Source: a bacterium 1XD42-76
GTDB lineage: Bacteria; Bacillota; Clostridia; Lachnospirales; Lachnospiraceae
Assembly: GCA_009917545.1 (NCBI GenBank)
Contig: QZDW01000002.1
Span: 124,001-188,000, forward strand
DNA length: 64,000 nt
Direction of reading: 5' to 3'
Position numbers and translations under genes: made by a program. The number at the start of each line of letters is the position of its first letter. The first letter of the stretch is position 1. The notes under the pieces were generated by a model. That model made no database searches. It was given only the letters and a program-made list of their open reading frames with translations, and was not told the origin of the DNA. Shown one piece after another: positions 15,090 to 24,384 of this stretch.

Positions 15090-15863
15090 TTAGCCCCTCA
15101 GGGAATTAATCGTGCTCTCAATCTCATCTGCCGTCACTACCATCTTAAGGGCGTAGGAATATGCACGCTGACACTCGATCATACGCACCATTTCCTTGGC
15201 AAGCTCTGTACCGGAGACCTCTAATGCCTTCTGGGTAAGTTTGGGTTTCTCCACCAGAATCGGCTCCATCCCCTCAGGTGGAACCACCTCATTGGAATCT
15301 GTACTCAGCAGGCGACTTGGATTGGAAAACGTATAGAGACTGACTCTGGGAGCATCTTCCGGCGTCTCCTCAAGCTCATCAGAATCGTAATCCTCATCCT
15401 CTTCTTCCTCATTCTTCATTTCCGGCACCTCAGCCTTAATCGGCTTCTGGTACTGGTCAAGCACGAGTTTTCCCGCATCTGTCGTCAGGTAAAAACCGTC
15501 TTCCATCTCCCCAAGATGGAAATGGCCGTTTCTCGTATATGTAATCTCTCCGGTGCCTGGATCCTGCACCATGAAAAAAGCATTGTCCTGTCCGATTGCG
15601 TAATCATATTCACTGTTTGTCGTCGTAACCGGCAACGTTTCATATGTCGTATACGTTCTCTGCATTCTCACGCCGTTTCCTGACATGAGTTCCGTCACCG
15701 CATCCTCGGAATCATTTAAATTAAATTCCAGAAGATTCGAAAACGCTGCTGTTTTAGGCCGGAAGCCGTCATTGTTGATATTCGAAATATTATTGGATAT
15801 GACGCTCATCTTCGCCATACAGGATCCGGCGCCCAGAGCGCCTGTATAAAATGACTGATACAT
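15090..15863 (-). CDS. Flagellar rod protein of the FlgF/FlgG family (FlhO/FlhP type), with an acidic insert
   Basis: 257 residues, exported axial protein of the rod. The N-terminal rod motif is present (MSVISNNISNINNDGF) and the C-terminal FlgG-type helix (LAKEMVRMIECQRAYSYALK). Residues about 150-170 are a stretch of Glu/Asp (MKNEEEEDEDYDSDELEET) that is not usual in rod proteins. In B. subtilis the equivalent pair is flhO-flhP. It follows the partner rod gene after 13 bases with a GGGAGG ribosome binding site. Family sure; which of the two B. subtilis proteins it matches is not. Confidence 0.85.
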   Translation of the reverse strand: MYQSFYTGALGAGSCMAKMSVISNNISNINNDGFRPKTAAFSNLLEFNLNDSEDAVTELMSGNGVRMQRTYTTYETLPVTTTNSEYDYAIGQDNAFFMVQDPGTGEITYTRNGHFHLGEMEDGFYLTTDAGKLVLDQYQKPIKAEVPEMKNEEEEDEDYDSDELEETPEDAPRVSLYTFSNPSRLLSTDSNEVVPPEGMEPILVEKPKLTQKALEVSGTELAKEMVRMIECQRAYSYALKMVVTADEIESTINSLRG

Positions 15864-15876
15864 GAAGCTTCCTCCC

Positions 15877-16686
15877 TTATAATCTTCCTACGTCACTGGC
15901 AGCCTTGCTCATAATCTGGTCATACATCTTAAGCACCTGAGCAGCACTCTGCAAGGCTCTCTGGGATGTCATCATGGAAGTCATCTCTTCCACCATATCC
16001 ACATTGGAGCGCTCCAGGGCTTTCCATAAAACATCGGGATTCTCTACCTCGCGAGCTGCCTGACCTGTAGAAAAAAGGCCATTATCTTCTTTATGAAGCT
16101 GCTCATAATTTTCAAAATCCACGACTCTGAGCTTCCCTATATCACGTGTTACAGCCGCGCCTACGGCTTCATTTTCGTCTTCCTCTCCATCCGCTGCCGA
16201 AAGATTTTCTGTTATGCGGATATATCCGTGTCCATCTACAAAGAAATTTTCATTATCTACAAAAATCGGCTGGCCGTCTGTTCCCTGGACTCTCCCCAAG
16301 CCGTTCAAACTCAGATACCCCTCATCATCCAATGCGAAGGAACCATTTCTCGTATAACGCACACCATTCGGAGTATCTATGCAGAAAAAGCCATCTCCGG
16401 ACAGCGCAAAATCATAGATACCCTCCGTCTGGTCAAAGCTTCCCTGCTCATAATTAACATACGTCTGCTCCGCTGCGCGGATCTTCGAAGTCGTAGCCAT
16501 CGGCTCCGGATTATCCTTATAGCGCTTTCCAGTTCGGTAAAGCATCTCCTCCTGAAATGTAGTGCTGACCATCTTGTCGCGTTTATAGCCTGCGGTCTGG
16601 ATATTTACCATGTTATTACTGATTACGTTCAAATTACGGCTCTGTGTCAGCATGCCTGACGCCAGATTGTAAAAACCCTGGTACAT
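15877..16686 (-). CDS. Flagellar rod protein of the FlgF/FlgG family (FlhO/FlhP type)
   Basis: 269 residues. The N-terminal motif (LNVISNNMVNIQTAGYKRDK) is the conserved rod-protein D0 helix, the centre has GDGFFCIDTPNGVRYTRNG, the usual FlgG/FlgE core, and the C-terminus (LERSNVDMVEEMTSMMTSQR, then ALQSAAQVLKMYDQIM) is the classical FlgG ending. It is the first gene after fliA (31 bases) and is followed by a second rod protein. It builds the axial rod outside the basal-body ring. Confidence 0.9.
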   Translation of the reverse strand: MYQGFYNLASGMLTQSRNLNVISNNMVNIQTAGYKRDKMVSTTFQEEMLYRTGKRYKDNPEPMATTSKIRAAEQTYVNYEQGSFDQTEGIYDFALSGDGFFCIDTPNGVRYTRNGSFALDDEGYLSLNGLGRVQGTDGQPIFVDNENFFVDGHGYIRITENLSAADGEEDENEAVGAAVTRDIGKLRVVDFENYEQLHKEDNGLFSTGQAAREVENPDVLWKALERSNVDMVEEMTSMMTSQRALQSAAQVLKMYDQIMSKAASDVGRL

Positions 16687-16717
16687 GTCCCTCTCCTCCT
16701 TTCGGTTGCCTGTTGCT

Positions 16718-17485
16718 CTATATATATGTGCTCATATACGCCTTTAGCTTACGGATTGCCGCACTGTGAATCTGCGAAATACGCGGCTCGCTGACACCAA
16801 GAAGCTGGGCAATCTGCCCCATGTTTAACTCCTCCACATAATAAAGAGAAATCACCATCTGCTCCTTCTCCTTTAAGCTGCTCACTGCCTCTGCCAGAAT
16901 CTGACGGGATTCTCCCTGCAGATATGCCCTCTCCGGCTGGGAATCGGCATCACCGCTCGAGAGCTGTAACGACTGATGCTCGCCCTCATCATCTGTAATC
17001 ATATCCAGCGATAGCACATTCATCATCACGCTCATCCGCTGAAGCTTACGGAATTTGCGCAGATCCATCCCCAGCGACTGTGCAGTCTCCTCGTCCGAAG
17101 GCCAACGGCCGTTCGCACGGTTAAACGATGCCTGTGCTTCCTCAATCGCCTTGACCTGTTTACGAAAGTCTCGCGGCATCCAGTCATTTTTACGGACCAG
17201 ATCAATAATCATTCCCCGGAGGCGTCTTGAGATAAAAGTCTCAAACTTATTATCGCGCTCAGGGTCGTATCTGTCAATACTTTTCATGATGGCAATCACG
17301 CCTTCATTGATAATATCTTCCATCTGCAGAGTACCTGCATATACATTCCGCATCTGAACTGCGATCGCCTTTACAATGTAAAGGTAACGGAGCACCAACG
17401 CCTGCTTAACCTCAAGCTGTCCTTCTTTACGGTACAGCTCCAAAAGTTCTTCATTCGTTTTCTCCTCCAGCGCATCGTGAAGCAC
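16718..17485 (-). CDS. fliA: Flagellar sigma factor FliA/SigD (sigma-28)
   Basis: 255 residues. It directs RNA polymerase to late flagellar and motility genes with promoters near TAAA-N15-GCCGATAA. Region 2 is clear (MEDIINEGVIAIMKSIDRYD, then DNKFETFISRRLRGMIIDLV), and region 4 has SLYYVEELNMGQIAQLLGVS followed by EPRISQIHSAAIRKLK. The start is GTG at 17485 with AGGAGGTGA before it. In Firmicutes this gene closes the fla/che operon, here followed by rod and che genes. Two orphan genes in this window (46262 and 61383) carry promoters fitting this factor. An anti-sigma flgM is not in view. Confidence 0.96.
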   Translation of the reverse strand: MLHDALEEKTNEELLELYRKEGQLEVKQALVLRYLYIVKAIAVQMRNVYAGTLQMEDIINEGVIAIMKSIDRYDPERDNKFETFISRRLRGMIIDLVRKNDWMPRDFRKQVKAIEEAQASFNRANGRWPSDEETAQSLGMDLRKFRKLQRMSVMMNVLSLDMITDDEGEHQSLQLSSGDADSQPERAYLQGESRQILAEAVSSLKEKEQMVISLYYVEELNMGQIAQLLGVSEPRISQIHSAAIRKLKAYMSTYI

Positions 17486-17506
17486 GCCCCGTCACCTCCT
17501 TTCCAA

Positions 17507-19663
17507 TCAAGCCCCCTGCCTCTTTGCATTTTCAAGAGTCAGGCTTCCAATCGACTGAATCTGCACATTATTAGAAATCTCATTAAAAGACAGTACCCGT
17601 ACATTTGGATAAAACTGATCAATCAACCGGTAAAAATGAACCCGCATTACCTGTGAGGTCAAAATAACCGGACTCTGGGAAAGACTGTTGAATTTCTTTA
17701 ACTGAGTTGTGATCTGGCTGATGAGACTTTGCAGCACATCCGGACTCAGTGCAAGATAATACCCCCGCTCACCCTTGGAAAGGCAGCTTACCATTGTCCT
17801 CTCAAGTTCAGAATCCATCGTGATAACCTTCATGCTGCCATCCTCACAGTACATCCGCGTAATTGTACGCTTCAATGCTGTTCTGATGTTCTCGATCAGG
17901 GTATCCACATCTTTCACCGGCATTCCCGCATCGGATGCGGTTTCAAGAACCGTCTCGATAATCGTCTCCAAATCCTTAATGGGCACGCCTTCCTTCAAAA
18001 GACTCGTCAGGAGCTTCTGGAACAGACTATAAGAAATTATATTGGGGAATGCCTCTTCGATTAACTCCGGAGATGCCTTTCTTGTATTCTCCACAAGGTG
18101 AATGACCTCCTGTCTGGTAATCAGCTCATGGGCATGCTGCTTAACAACCTCAGACAGGTGCGTTACCAGCACAGACAGAGGGTCAATTACTGTATAGCCG
18201 TAAATCTCGGCAAGCTCACGATCCTCCGGCTTGATCCAGCGGCTGGGAATTCCGTAGGCCGGCTCAATGGTCTCGATTCCGTCGATCTCCTTCTCCGGGT
18301 TCTCCGGCTCAAGCGCCAGATAGTAATCAATCAAAAGTTCGCCTCTGGCAACCTCCTCGCCCTTAATTTTGATACAATACTGATTCGTGTTCAGACCGGA
18401 ACTATCCCTCAAACGAATCGAAGGAATGACAAACCCCATATCCTGGGCATACTGCCTGCGGAAAATGATGATACGGTTGATTAAACGGCCTCCCACCGAC
18501 TCATCGACTAGTGGAATCAAACTGTAACCAAATTCCATCTCAATCGCCTCAACCGATAGCAGCGTATAGACGTTGTTGACGTCCTTGAAATATTCTTCCT
18601 CACTGACCGGCTTCGGAGCTTCCTGCTGTGCCGGTTCTGCAAGTTCCATATCCTGGCCTTCTGTAAAGCTTCTCAGCGTCCCGCTGCCGCTAAAAGCTCC
18701 TACAGCACCTATTCCGGGCTCTGCCTTGAGTCTCCTTGACAGATAGTATCCCCCGCCAACCAGAAGAAGGGAAATAATCGCAAGCTGTATCACCGGCATT
18801 CCCGGAATCACAGTCAGCACAGCAACCACAACGCCACTGATCATAATGGCAATCGGCTGAGCCATGAACTGTTTGGAAATATCCTCATTTAGGCTTCCCT
18901 CGGAGACGGCACGTGTAACAATCATACCAGTAGCCGTGGAAATCAAAAGTGAGGGAATCTGGCCTACCAGACCGTCACCAACCGTGGCAATGGAATACGT
19001 ATTCAGGACATTGGCGATGGTATCTCCGGACTGAATGATACCAATAATGCTGCCGCCGATCAGATTGATTGCCGTGGTAATTAAAGACATCACAGAATCG
19101 CCTTTTACGATTTTGGTAGCACCATCCATAGAACCATAAAAGTCCGCTTCTCTTTGGATCTTCTCACGTCGTACTTTCGCTTCCTGCTCATTAATGAGGC
19201 CTGAATTTAAATCCGCATCAATCGCCATCTGCTTACCAGGCATAGCATCCAGCGTAAATCTGGCTGCAACCTCGGATACACGCTCCGCACCTTTGGTGAT
19301 AACGATAAACTGCATCAATACGATAATCAGATAGATAACCATTCCGACTACCACATTTCCCTGCAGGATAAAATCACCGAAAGCCTGGATGATCTGACCA
19401 GAGGAACCGGAATTCGTAAGAATATTTCTCGTCGTGGATACGTTGATTCCCAGGCGGAACAACGTAGTAACCAACAAAAGGGACGGAAAGATGGAAAATT
19501 CCAAAGCGTCATGAATGGTCATCGTAATCACGAGGATCATCAACGAGAGCGATATATTAACAATGATCGCCACATCCACCAATGCGGCCGGAAGTGGTAT
19601 AATCAGCAGCAGAATAATTGTAAGTACAAACAATACAATCGAATAGCTCAGTAACTTCTTCAT
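17507..19663 (-). CDS. flhA: Flagellar export gate protein FlhA
   Basis: FlhA is the main pore/gate component of the flagellar type III export apparatus and docks chaperone-substrate pairs. The N-terminal half has about eight membrane segments (from LLSYSIVLFVLTIILLLIIP) and the conserved loop DAMPGKQMAIDADLNSGLI; the C-terminal cytosolic domain runs from about residue 350. I start it at the ATG at 19663 (718 residues): GGAG lies six bases before it, while an ATG 12 bases earlier lacks a ribosome binding site. It is followed by fliA after 21 bases; flhF and flhG, often placed here, are absent. Confidence 0.96.
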   Translation of the reverse strand: MKKLLSYSIVLFVLTIILLLIIPLPAALVDVAIIVNISLSLMILVITMTIHDALEFSIFPSLLLVTTLFRLGINVSTTRNILTNSGSSGQIIQAFGDFILQGNVVVGMVIYLIIVLMQFIVITKGAERVSEVAARFTLDAMPGKQMAIDADLNSGLINEQEAKVRREKIQREADFYGSMDGATKIVKGDSVMSLITTAINLIGGSIIGIIQSGDTIANVLNTYSIATVGDGLVGQIPSLLISTATGMIVTRAVSEGSLNEDISKQFMAQPIAIMISGVVVAVLTVIPGMPVIQLAIISLLLVGGGYYLSRRLKAEPGIGAVGAFSGSGTLRSFTEGQDMELAEPAQQEAPKPVSEEEYFKDVNNVYTLLSVEAIEMEFGYSLIPLVDESVGGRLINRIIIFRRQYAQDMGFVIPSIRLRDSSGLNTNQYCIKIKGEEVARGELLIDYYLALEPENPEKEIDGIETIEPAYGIPSRWIKPEDRELAEIYGYTVIDPLSVLVTHLSEVVKQHAHELITRQEVIHLVENTRKASPELIEEAFPNIISYSLFQKLLTSLLKEGVPIKDLETIIETVLETASDAGMPVKDVDTLIENIRTALKRTITRMYCEDGSMKVITMDSELERTMVSCLSKGERGYYLALSPDVLQSLISQITTQLKKFNSLSQSPVILTSQVMRVHFYRLIDQFYPNVRVLSFNEISNNVQIQSIGSLTLENAKRQGA

Positions 19664-19758
19664 GAAAAACTCCATCCGTCATAAAATGTATGGCTGCGGC
19701 TCTGCCTGAGACAGCCAGGTCAGAGGCTTGTAACCATAAAGGTATCTCCTGTTAAACC

Positions 19759-20841
19759 CTAGCGGAACATATCCTCTCTGTGGCCGGCCTTATAGATATA
19801 TACGAGGATCTCGGCGACTGCGCCATAAAATTCGGGCGGTATCTCACGCTCTACCTCACAGGCGGCATAAAGCGCTCTGGCAAGCGGCCGGTTCTCAATC
19901 ACGAACACACCGTTCTCTTCGCCGATACGGATGATGCGGAATGCGATCTGATCCTGGCCCTTTGCCAGGACAACAGGCGCTCCGTTCTTCTCCGGATCAT
20001 ACTTCAGAGCAACCGCAAAGTGAGTCGGATTCCTGATGATGACATCTGCCTGAGGAACCTTGGACATCATTCTGCTCAAAGCCATCTGACGCTGGATTCT
20101 CCGGATCCTTCCCTTGATCTCCGGATTTCCTTCCGTCATCTTATATTCGTCCTTAACCTCCTGCTTCGTCATCTTCAGATTATTCTCATAATCCCATCTC
20201 TGGTAAAGAAAATCGAAAAATGCCACTACAGCAAAAGCTAATGATACCCTTACTACAAGATCAAATACAAGCTGAAGCGTGTGGGCCGCCGAGGTATAGA
20301 CATTCATATCAATCATTCTGGCTGTCTGCACCACATCCTCCTTTAAGAGGTTATACAAAAGAGCCAGAAGAAGACTAATCTTGATCAAATTTTTTGCCAA
20401 ATCCACCAGCTTCTTAATCCCAAACATTTTCTTTAACCCATTGATGGGATTCAGCTTGCTGAATTTAGGCCGCAGGGGCTTAAACGTAACATTAAAGCGC
20501 GTCTGCGTTCCGTGACCGATGATTCCCAGCACAACCGATGTCAGCAAAAGCGGAAGCGAACATTTGAGCAGGGAAACCACCATAAACACATACATATTAG
20601 GAGATGAGCCAAGTGGATCATCATATCCTATCGAAGAATAGATCTGCACCATGCACTCTACAACCGTTTTGTAGATATACGGAAGCATAATCTTCATCAT
20701 ATAGAATACGCCGAACAGCATCAAAACCGTGACCGCATCTTTGCTCTGAAACAGATTTCCTTCTTTTCTGGCATCGTTACGGCGTTTCGTGGTTGGTTTT
20801 TCGGTTTTTTCCTGTCCGTTTGACTCCGCCAAGCTCACCAC
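19759..20841 (-). CDS. flhB: Flagellar export switch protein FlhB
   Basis: FlhB switches export specificity from hook to filament after self-cleavage. The protein is 360 residues: about four membrane segments, then a cytosolic domain with the cleavage motif NPTH in DVIIRNPTHFAVALKYD. The N-terminus (NGQEKTEKPTTKRRNDARKE) is the family signature. The start is GTG, with a second GTG as the next codon; which is used is unclear. It sits between fliR and flhA with gaps of about 80 bases on both sides in which I see no gene. Confidence 0.96.
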   Translation of the reverse strand: MVSLAESNGQEKTEKPTTKRRNDARKEGNLFQSKDAVTVLMLFGVFYMMKIMLPYIYKTVVECMVQIYSSIGYDDPLGSSPNMYVFMVVSLLKCSLPLLLTSVVLGIIGHGTQTRFNVTFKPLRPKFSKLNPINGLKKMFGIKKLVDLAKNLIKISLLLALLYNLLKEDVVQTARMIDMNVYTSAAHTLQLVFDLVVRVSLAFAVVAFFDFLYQRWDYENNLKMTKQEVKDEYKMTEGNPEIKGRIRRIQRQMALSRMMSKVPQADVIIRNPTHFAVALKYDPEKNGAPVVLAKGQDQIAFRIIRIGEENGVFVIENRPLARALYAACEVEREIPPEFYGAVAEILVYIYKAGHREDMFR

Positions 20842-20925
20842 TTCCTTCCATCATCCACAAAAATGCAGACGTTATTTTAAAACCTCCGGCAGCATGACAG
20901 GTGTATTGTCCGGATTGTGCTGAAT

Positions 20926-21681
20926 TTATCGAACCATCAGATTCAGCAGCTGTTCAATATACAAAAACATATTATCAATAATAAGATACAAACGGTCTGA
21001 CATAGGATTGAACATCAAAAACAACATCATCAATCCCACGATAATCTTAATCTGAAAATTGACGGCAAATACATTAATCTGAGGAATCATTCTCATCAGA
21101 ATTCCCACTGCAGACTCTGTTACCAGCTCAATCGCCAGCAGAGGGAACGCAAACTGTAAGCCCATCGCGACATTTGCCTTAAAAATATCGAGTACAAGCT
21201 CATAAAGCTCCGGACGTATTACAACCTCCCCAAAAGGGATAAACTGTGCGGATGAAAAAAAAATTGAAATCAGATGCACATGACCATCTCCGGCCAAAAA
21301 CAAAAGGGCCAGAAAGGTATAATACAATCCAGATGTAATTGTCATTTGTGTATTATACTGCGGATCATATACCTGCGCCATCGAAAGTCCCATCGTACTA
21401 TCCATAATTGCAGATGCAAAACGGATAATCATAAATGCAAGCTCCATTGAATAGCCCAGGACAAACCCTATCATCAGTTCCTTTAAGAGAAGAAAACCAT
21501 ATTCCATCATCCCCGCAAGCTCACGTGGATAAACGCCGTCCGTGCCCATATAAAGCAGTACGGAAAGGGAAAAAATGAGAATGGCCTTGGCTGTCCTGGG
21601 AATATTGGTTCTTCCCAGGATTGGGTTAAAGACAATCGCGCCGCTCATGCGCATGACGATCAGGGAAAACAGAATCACCAT
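20926..21681 (-). CDS. fliR: Flagellar export gate protein FliR
   Basis: 251 residues, about six membrane segments, part of the FliP5-FliQ4-FliR1 export gate. The N-terminus is a few residues shorter than usual (starts MVILFSLIVMRMSGAIVFNP): an in-frame stop, that of fliQ, lies two codons upstream, so no longer start is possible. A GGGAGG sits ten bases before the ATG, inside fliQ, so translation is coupled. The conserved segment PRTAKAILIFSLSVLLYMG and later AMGLQFAFPLLAIELV fit the family. Confidence 0.94.
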   Translation of the reverse strand: MVILFSLIVMRMSGAIVFNPILGRTNIPRTAKAILIFSLSVLLYMGTDGVYPRELAGMMEYGFLLLKELMIGFVLGYSMELAFMIIRFASAIMDSTMGLSMAQVYDPQYNTQMTITSGLYYTFLALLFLAGDGHVHLISIFFSSAQFIPFGEVVIRPELYELVLDIFKANVAMGLQFAFPLLAIELVTESAVGILMRMIPQINVFAVNFQIKIIVGLMMLFLMFNPMSDRLYLIIDNMFLYIEQLLNLMVR

Positions 21682-21687
21682 GAAGCG

Positions 21688-21954
21688 TCAGCCTCCCGCA
21701 ATGATACTGAAGATCTGCTTAACGAAATCCTGAAGCGTTACCAGGATCGAACTTCCGAGAAACCCCATGACTGCCAAAATAGAAAGGAATTTGGGTACAA
21801 ATGTCATTGTCTGCTCATTGATCTGGGTCGCCGCCTGAAAAATGGCAAGCACGATTCCCACCACCATACTGGTCAGTAGAAACGGCATTGCCAGCCTGAG
21901 CGCAAGCTGAAAGGTATAGTACAAAAGATCGAGGATCTCAAGCTCAGAAGCCAT
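21688..21954 (-). CDS. fliQ: Flagellar export gate protein FliQ
   Basis: 88 residues with two membrane helices (about 15-40 and 55-75), the standard FliQ layout. The motif GIVLAIFQAATQINEQTMTF followed by VPKFLSILAVMG is the family signature. It is part of the FliPQR helical gate in the centre of the basal body. fliP ends 18 bases before it and fliR begins 6 bases after its stop in the same frame. Confidence 0.95.
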   Translation of the reverse strand: MASELEILDLLYYTFQLALRLAMPFLLTSMVVGIVLAIFQAATQINEQTMTFVPKFLSILAVMGFLGSSILVTLQDFVKQIFSIIAGG

Positions 21955-21972
21955 ACATCACGTTCCTTTCTC

Positions 21973-22629
21973 TTAACGGTAATTCTGCACAATACTGGAA
22001 AACAAAAGCTCCCAGCCATCCACCGTAACAAAGAGCAGCAATTTAAAGGGCAGGGAAACCATAGCCGGAGGCAACATTACCATACCCATCGACATTAATG
22101 TCGTGGAAACAATGATATCTACCAGAAGAAACGGCAGATAAATAAGAAATCCGGCCATTAGTCCTTTCTTAAGCTCTGTGGTCATAAAAGCCGGTACAAC
22201 TACGGTCAACGGATATTCTTCAGGGTTTTCCACAATCTGTGTTTTTGACATCCGGATAAAATTGTCCAATGTATCCTGCCTCGTATTGCGCAGCATAAAC
22301 TCCTTTAACGGAACAACCATGCGCTCCACTGCTTCCTGCTGGGAAATCTCTTCACGCAGATATGGCTGATAGGCCTCCTGATTAATTCGTTCAATCACCG
22401 GACTCATGATATACAAGGTTAAAAACATGGCAATGCCTACCATAACCATATTCGGCGGCGATTGCTGAACTCCCATCGCATTTCTCGCAAAGGAGAGAAT
22501 GACGATCGTCCTCGTAAAGGAGGTCATCATAATAACAATCGAAGGCAGCAAAGCCGCGAGGGTAAGCATGAATAGCAGTTCCAGAGTGGGAACATTCCCA
22601 CCATTTAACTGCGTCAGAAGGTCATTCAT
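21973..22629 (-). CDS. fliP: Flagellar export gate protein FliP
   Basis: 218 residues, core of the FliPQR gate. It has no cleavable signal peptide, unlike enterobacterial FliP. The family core is clear: MTSFTRTIVILSFARNAMGV, QQSPPNMVMVGIAMFLTLYI, and AFMTTELKKGLMAGFLIYLP, then TLMSMGMVMLPPAMVSLPFK. The ATG overlaps the fliO stop by four bases (ATGA), so the two are translationally coupled. Confidence 0.96.
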   Translation of the reverse strand: MNDLLTQLNGGNVPTLELLFMLTLAALLPSIVIMMTSFTRTIVILSFARNAMGVQQSPPNMVMVGIAMFLTLYIMSPVIERINQEAYQPYLREEISQQEAVERMVVPLKEFMLRNTRQDTLDNFIRMSKTQIVENPEEYPLTVVVPAFMTTELKKGLMAGFLIYLPFLLVDIIVSTTLMSMGMVMLPPAMVSLPFKLLLFVTVDGWELLFSSIVQNYR

Positions 22630-22982
22630 CTGTTCCTCCCCCCTTTTTTTGATGGAGCCGTCAGATATTTTTCCATTAGCTCCTGAAAAGGGAGCTGCGC
22701 TCCGGGATTTGGCTGTGACGGCTTTGCCGCCTCAAAATTGCCCTCCACCTCCGCCAAAAGCTGAATGCCGGCCTGGCTTACGCCAACCAGATAGTTATGT
22801 TCTCCGACCTGAATAAGAAGTACTCTTCGGTCCTGCCCTACCTGTACGCCATCAATCACCTTTATATTGGAGGTCCCGGAGGATTGCACCCACCGTTTTC
22901 CCAACAGACGGCTGAACCAATACGCAAGCAGCAGTACTGACAATACGGTCAATACTGCCTGAAGCAAATCAAACCCCTCCAT
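22626..22982 (-). CDS. fliO: Flagellar export protein FliO
   Basis: 118 residues: one N-terminal membrane helix (AVLTVLSVLLLAYWFSRLLG) followed by a small cytosolic domain with IKVIDGVQVGQDRRVLLIQV and GEHNYLVGVSQAGIQLL, as in FliO. FliO helps FliP assemble. It starts two bases after the fliY stop and overlaps fliP by four bases. The family is poorly conserved; place and layout make the call. Confidence 0.88.
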   Translation of the reverse strand: MEGFDLLQAVLTVLSVLLLAYWFSRLLGKRWVQSSGTSNIKVIDGVQVGQDRRVLLIQVGEHNYLVGVSQAGIQLLAEVEGNFEAAKPSQPNPGAQLPFQELMEKYLTAPSKKGGRNR

Positions 22983-22984
22983 CC

Positions 22985-24340
22985 TTATAAACTTTCCGGA
23001 TTCAGTTCTTTTGATACAATTTCCGTGATACGGATACCAAAGTTATCCTCTACCACAACGATATCTCCCTTTGCGATACACTGGCCATTGACAAACAGAT
23101 CCACCTGCTCCCCTGCCATCTTATCCAGAACCACCAGTGTTCCCTGAGTAAACTCCAGGATATCACGCACCAGTCTCTTGGTTCTGCCGATTTCCACAGA
23201 AATCTCAAGCGGCACCTTCATGAGCATTTCCTGATTTGCCTTATCCTCTTCCGTATCTCCGACACTGTCCTGAACTTTCGGAGAATCAAGCGGCCGGATA
23301 ATGGAGCCACCGGAACGCTGGGATGATGCAGTATCTCCCTGCTTTACCGTCTTCATCATCTCCATCATCTGCATCTGCGTCTGCTGCATCTGATTGAGGA
23401 GCTGAAGCATCATCGGATCCTGAGTCATCGGCGGATATGCATAATACGGCTGCTGTCCCTGAGGCACAGGCGGCATTCCCTGCATGGCTGCAGCGGCCGG
23501 CTGTGATACAGGCTCTGTCATCTGAGGTACAGACTGCGGAGCTACAGCAGGCTCCGGTGCAGTCATCTGAGGCGCGGATGGCATCGGTTCGGGTACTGGC
23601 ACAGGCTGCGGTTCTGCCTGTACAGGTGGTATCTCTGTTCCGGCAGTAATCGGCTCTGGTTCTGGTACAGCAACTGGTTCTGGTTCTGACACAGCAGCCG
23701 GTTCTGGCACGGCGGCCGGTTCCGGTGCAGCCTCTCCTGCCGCTCCGAAGGAAGCCTCGAACGGCGCCAGGAGGCGCTTAGTCAGATCAATCGACATGAT
23801 ATTCATAAATTCACTGTTGAGCTTCCCCTCAATCTCAAGGCGGAACCGCACAACAACCATGCCGGATTCTTCTGTGAAATATTTCTCTTTAAACTCCTCA
23901 GGCTCACCAATATCAAAGGATATGGGAGTCGATATATTGACAATCGTGCCCAAAAACTCCGACAGAGCTGTTGCCGAAGCCCCCATCATCTGGTTCATTA
24001 CTTCGCAGATCGCGCTGATATGAATCTCATCCAGTTCGAGGGATTCATCCGGAACCTCTTCGCCCATAAGAGTGGCTACTATGACATTGACGTCCGCACG
24101 ACGGAACATCATGATGTTCTTGCCTTCCAGGCCCTCTACATATGCAATCTCAACTCCGATTGCCGGCTCAAGACGTTTAAATTCAAATTCCTGACGGGTC
24201 TGAACCTTCACCACGGGCGTCGTAATATTGACCTTCGTGCCCAGCATTGTGGAGACTGCTGTCGCTGAGGCGCCGAGGCTGATATTCATAATCTCGCCTA
24301 TGGCATCCAATTCCATTTCATTAAAGCTGCTAGCGCCCAT
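22985..24340 (-). CDS. fliY: Flagellar switch phosphatase FliY (CheC-like domain plus FliN domain)
   Basis: 451 residues. The N-terminal half (1-200) is a CheC/CheX-type phosphatase domain with both active sites intact in the pattern D/S-x3-E-x2-N (DAIGEIMN and SAICEVMN). The middle (about 205-345) is a Pro/Glu/Ala/Gln-rich linker with repeated EPAAVPEP-like units and MQQTQMQMMEMM. The end (about 365-451) is a FliN/SpoA domain (VPLEISVEIGRTKRLVRDIL, then LVVLDKMAGEQVDLFVNGQ) that builds the C-ring. The EIDALLN-type CheY-P-binding tail seen at the N-terminus of B. subtilis FliY is absent; the protein starts directly with the CheC domain. AAGGAG precedes the ATG. Confidence 0.95.
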   Translation of the reverse strand: MGASSFNEMELDAIGEIMNISLGASATAVSTMLGTKVNITTPVVKVQTRQEFEFKRLEPAIGVEIAYVEGLEGKNIMMFRRADVNVIVATLMGEEVPDESLELDEIHISAICEVMNQMMGASATALSEFLGTIVNISTPISFDIGEPEEFKEKYFTEESGMVVVRFRLEIEGKLNSEFMNIMSIDLTKRLLAPFEASFGAAGEAAPEPAAVPEPAAVSEPEPVAVPEPEPITAGTEIPPVQAEPQPVPVPEPMPSAPQMTAPEPAVAPQSVPQMTEPVSQPAAAAMQGMPPVPQGQQPYYAYPPMTQDPMMLQLLNQMQQTQMQMMEMMKTVKQGDTASSQRSGGSIIRPLDSPKVQDSVGDTEEDKANQEMLMKVPLEISVEIGRTKRLVRDILEFTQGTLVVLDKMAGEQVDLFVNGQCIAKGDIVVVEDNFGIRITEIVSKELNPESL

Positions 24341-24384
24341 TTTTCTATCTCCTTGTTATCATAGTTTAATTCATCGTTGAACCA

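Noticed and set aside
23500-23760. Repeats of Pro/Glu/Ala codons
   Set aside because: They form the linker of FliY and are not a separate repeat element.
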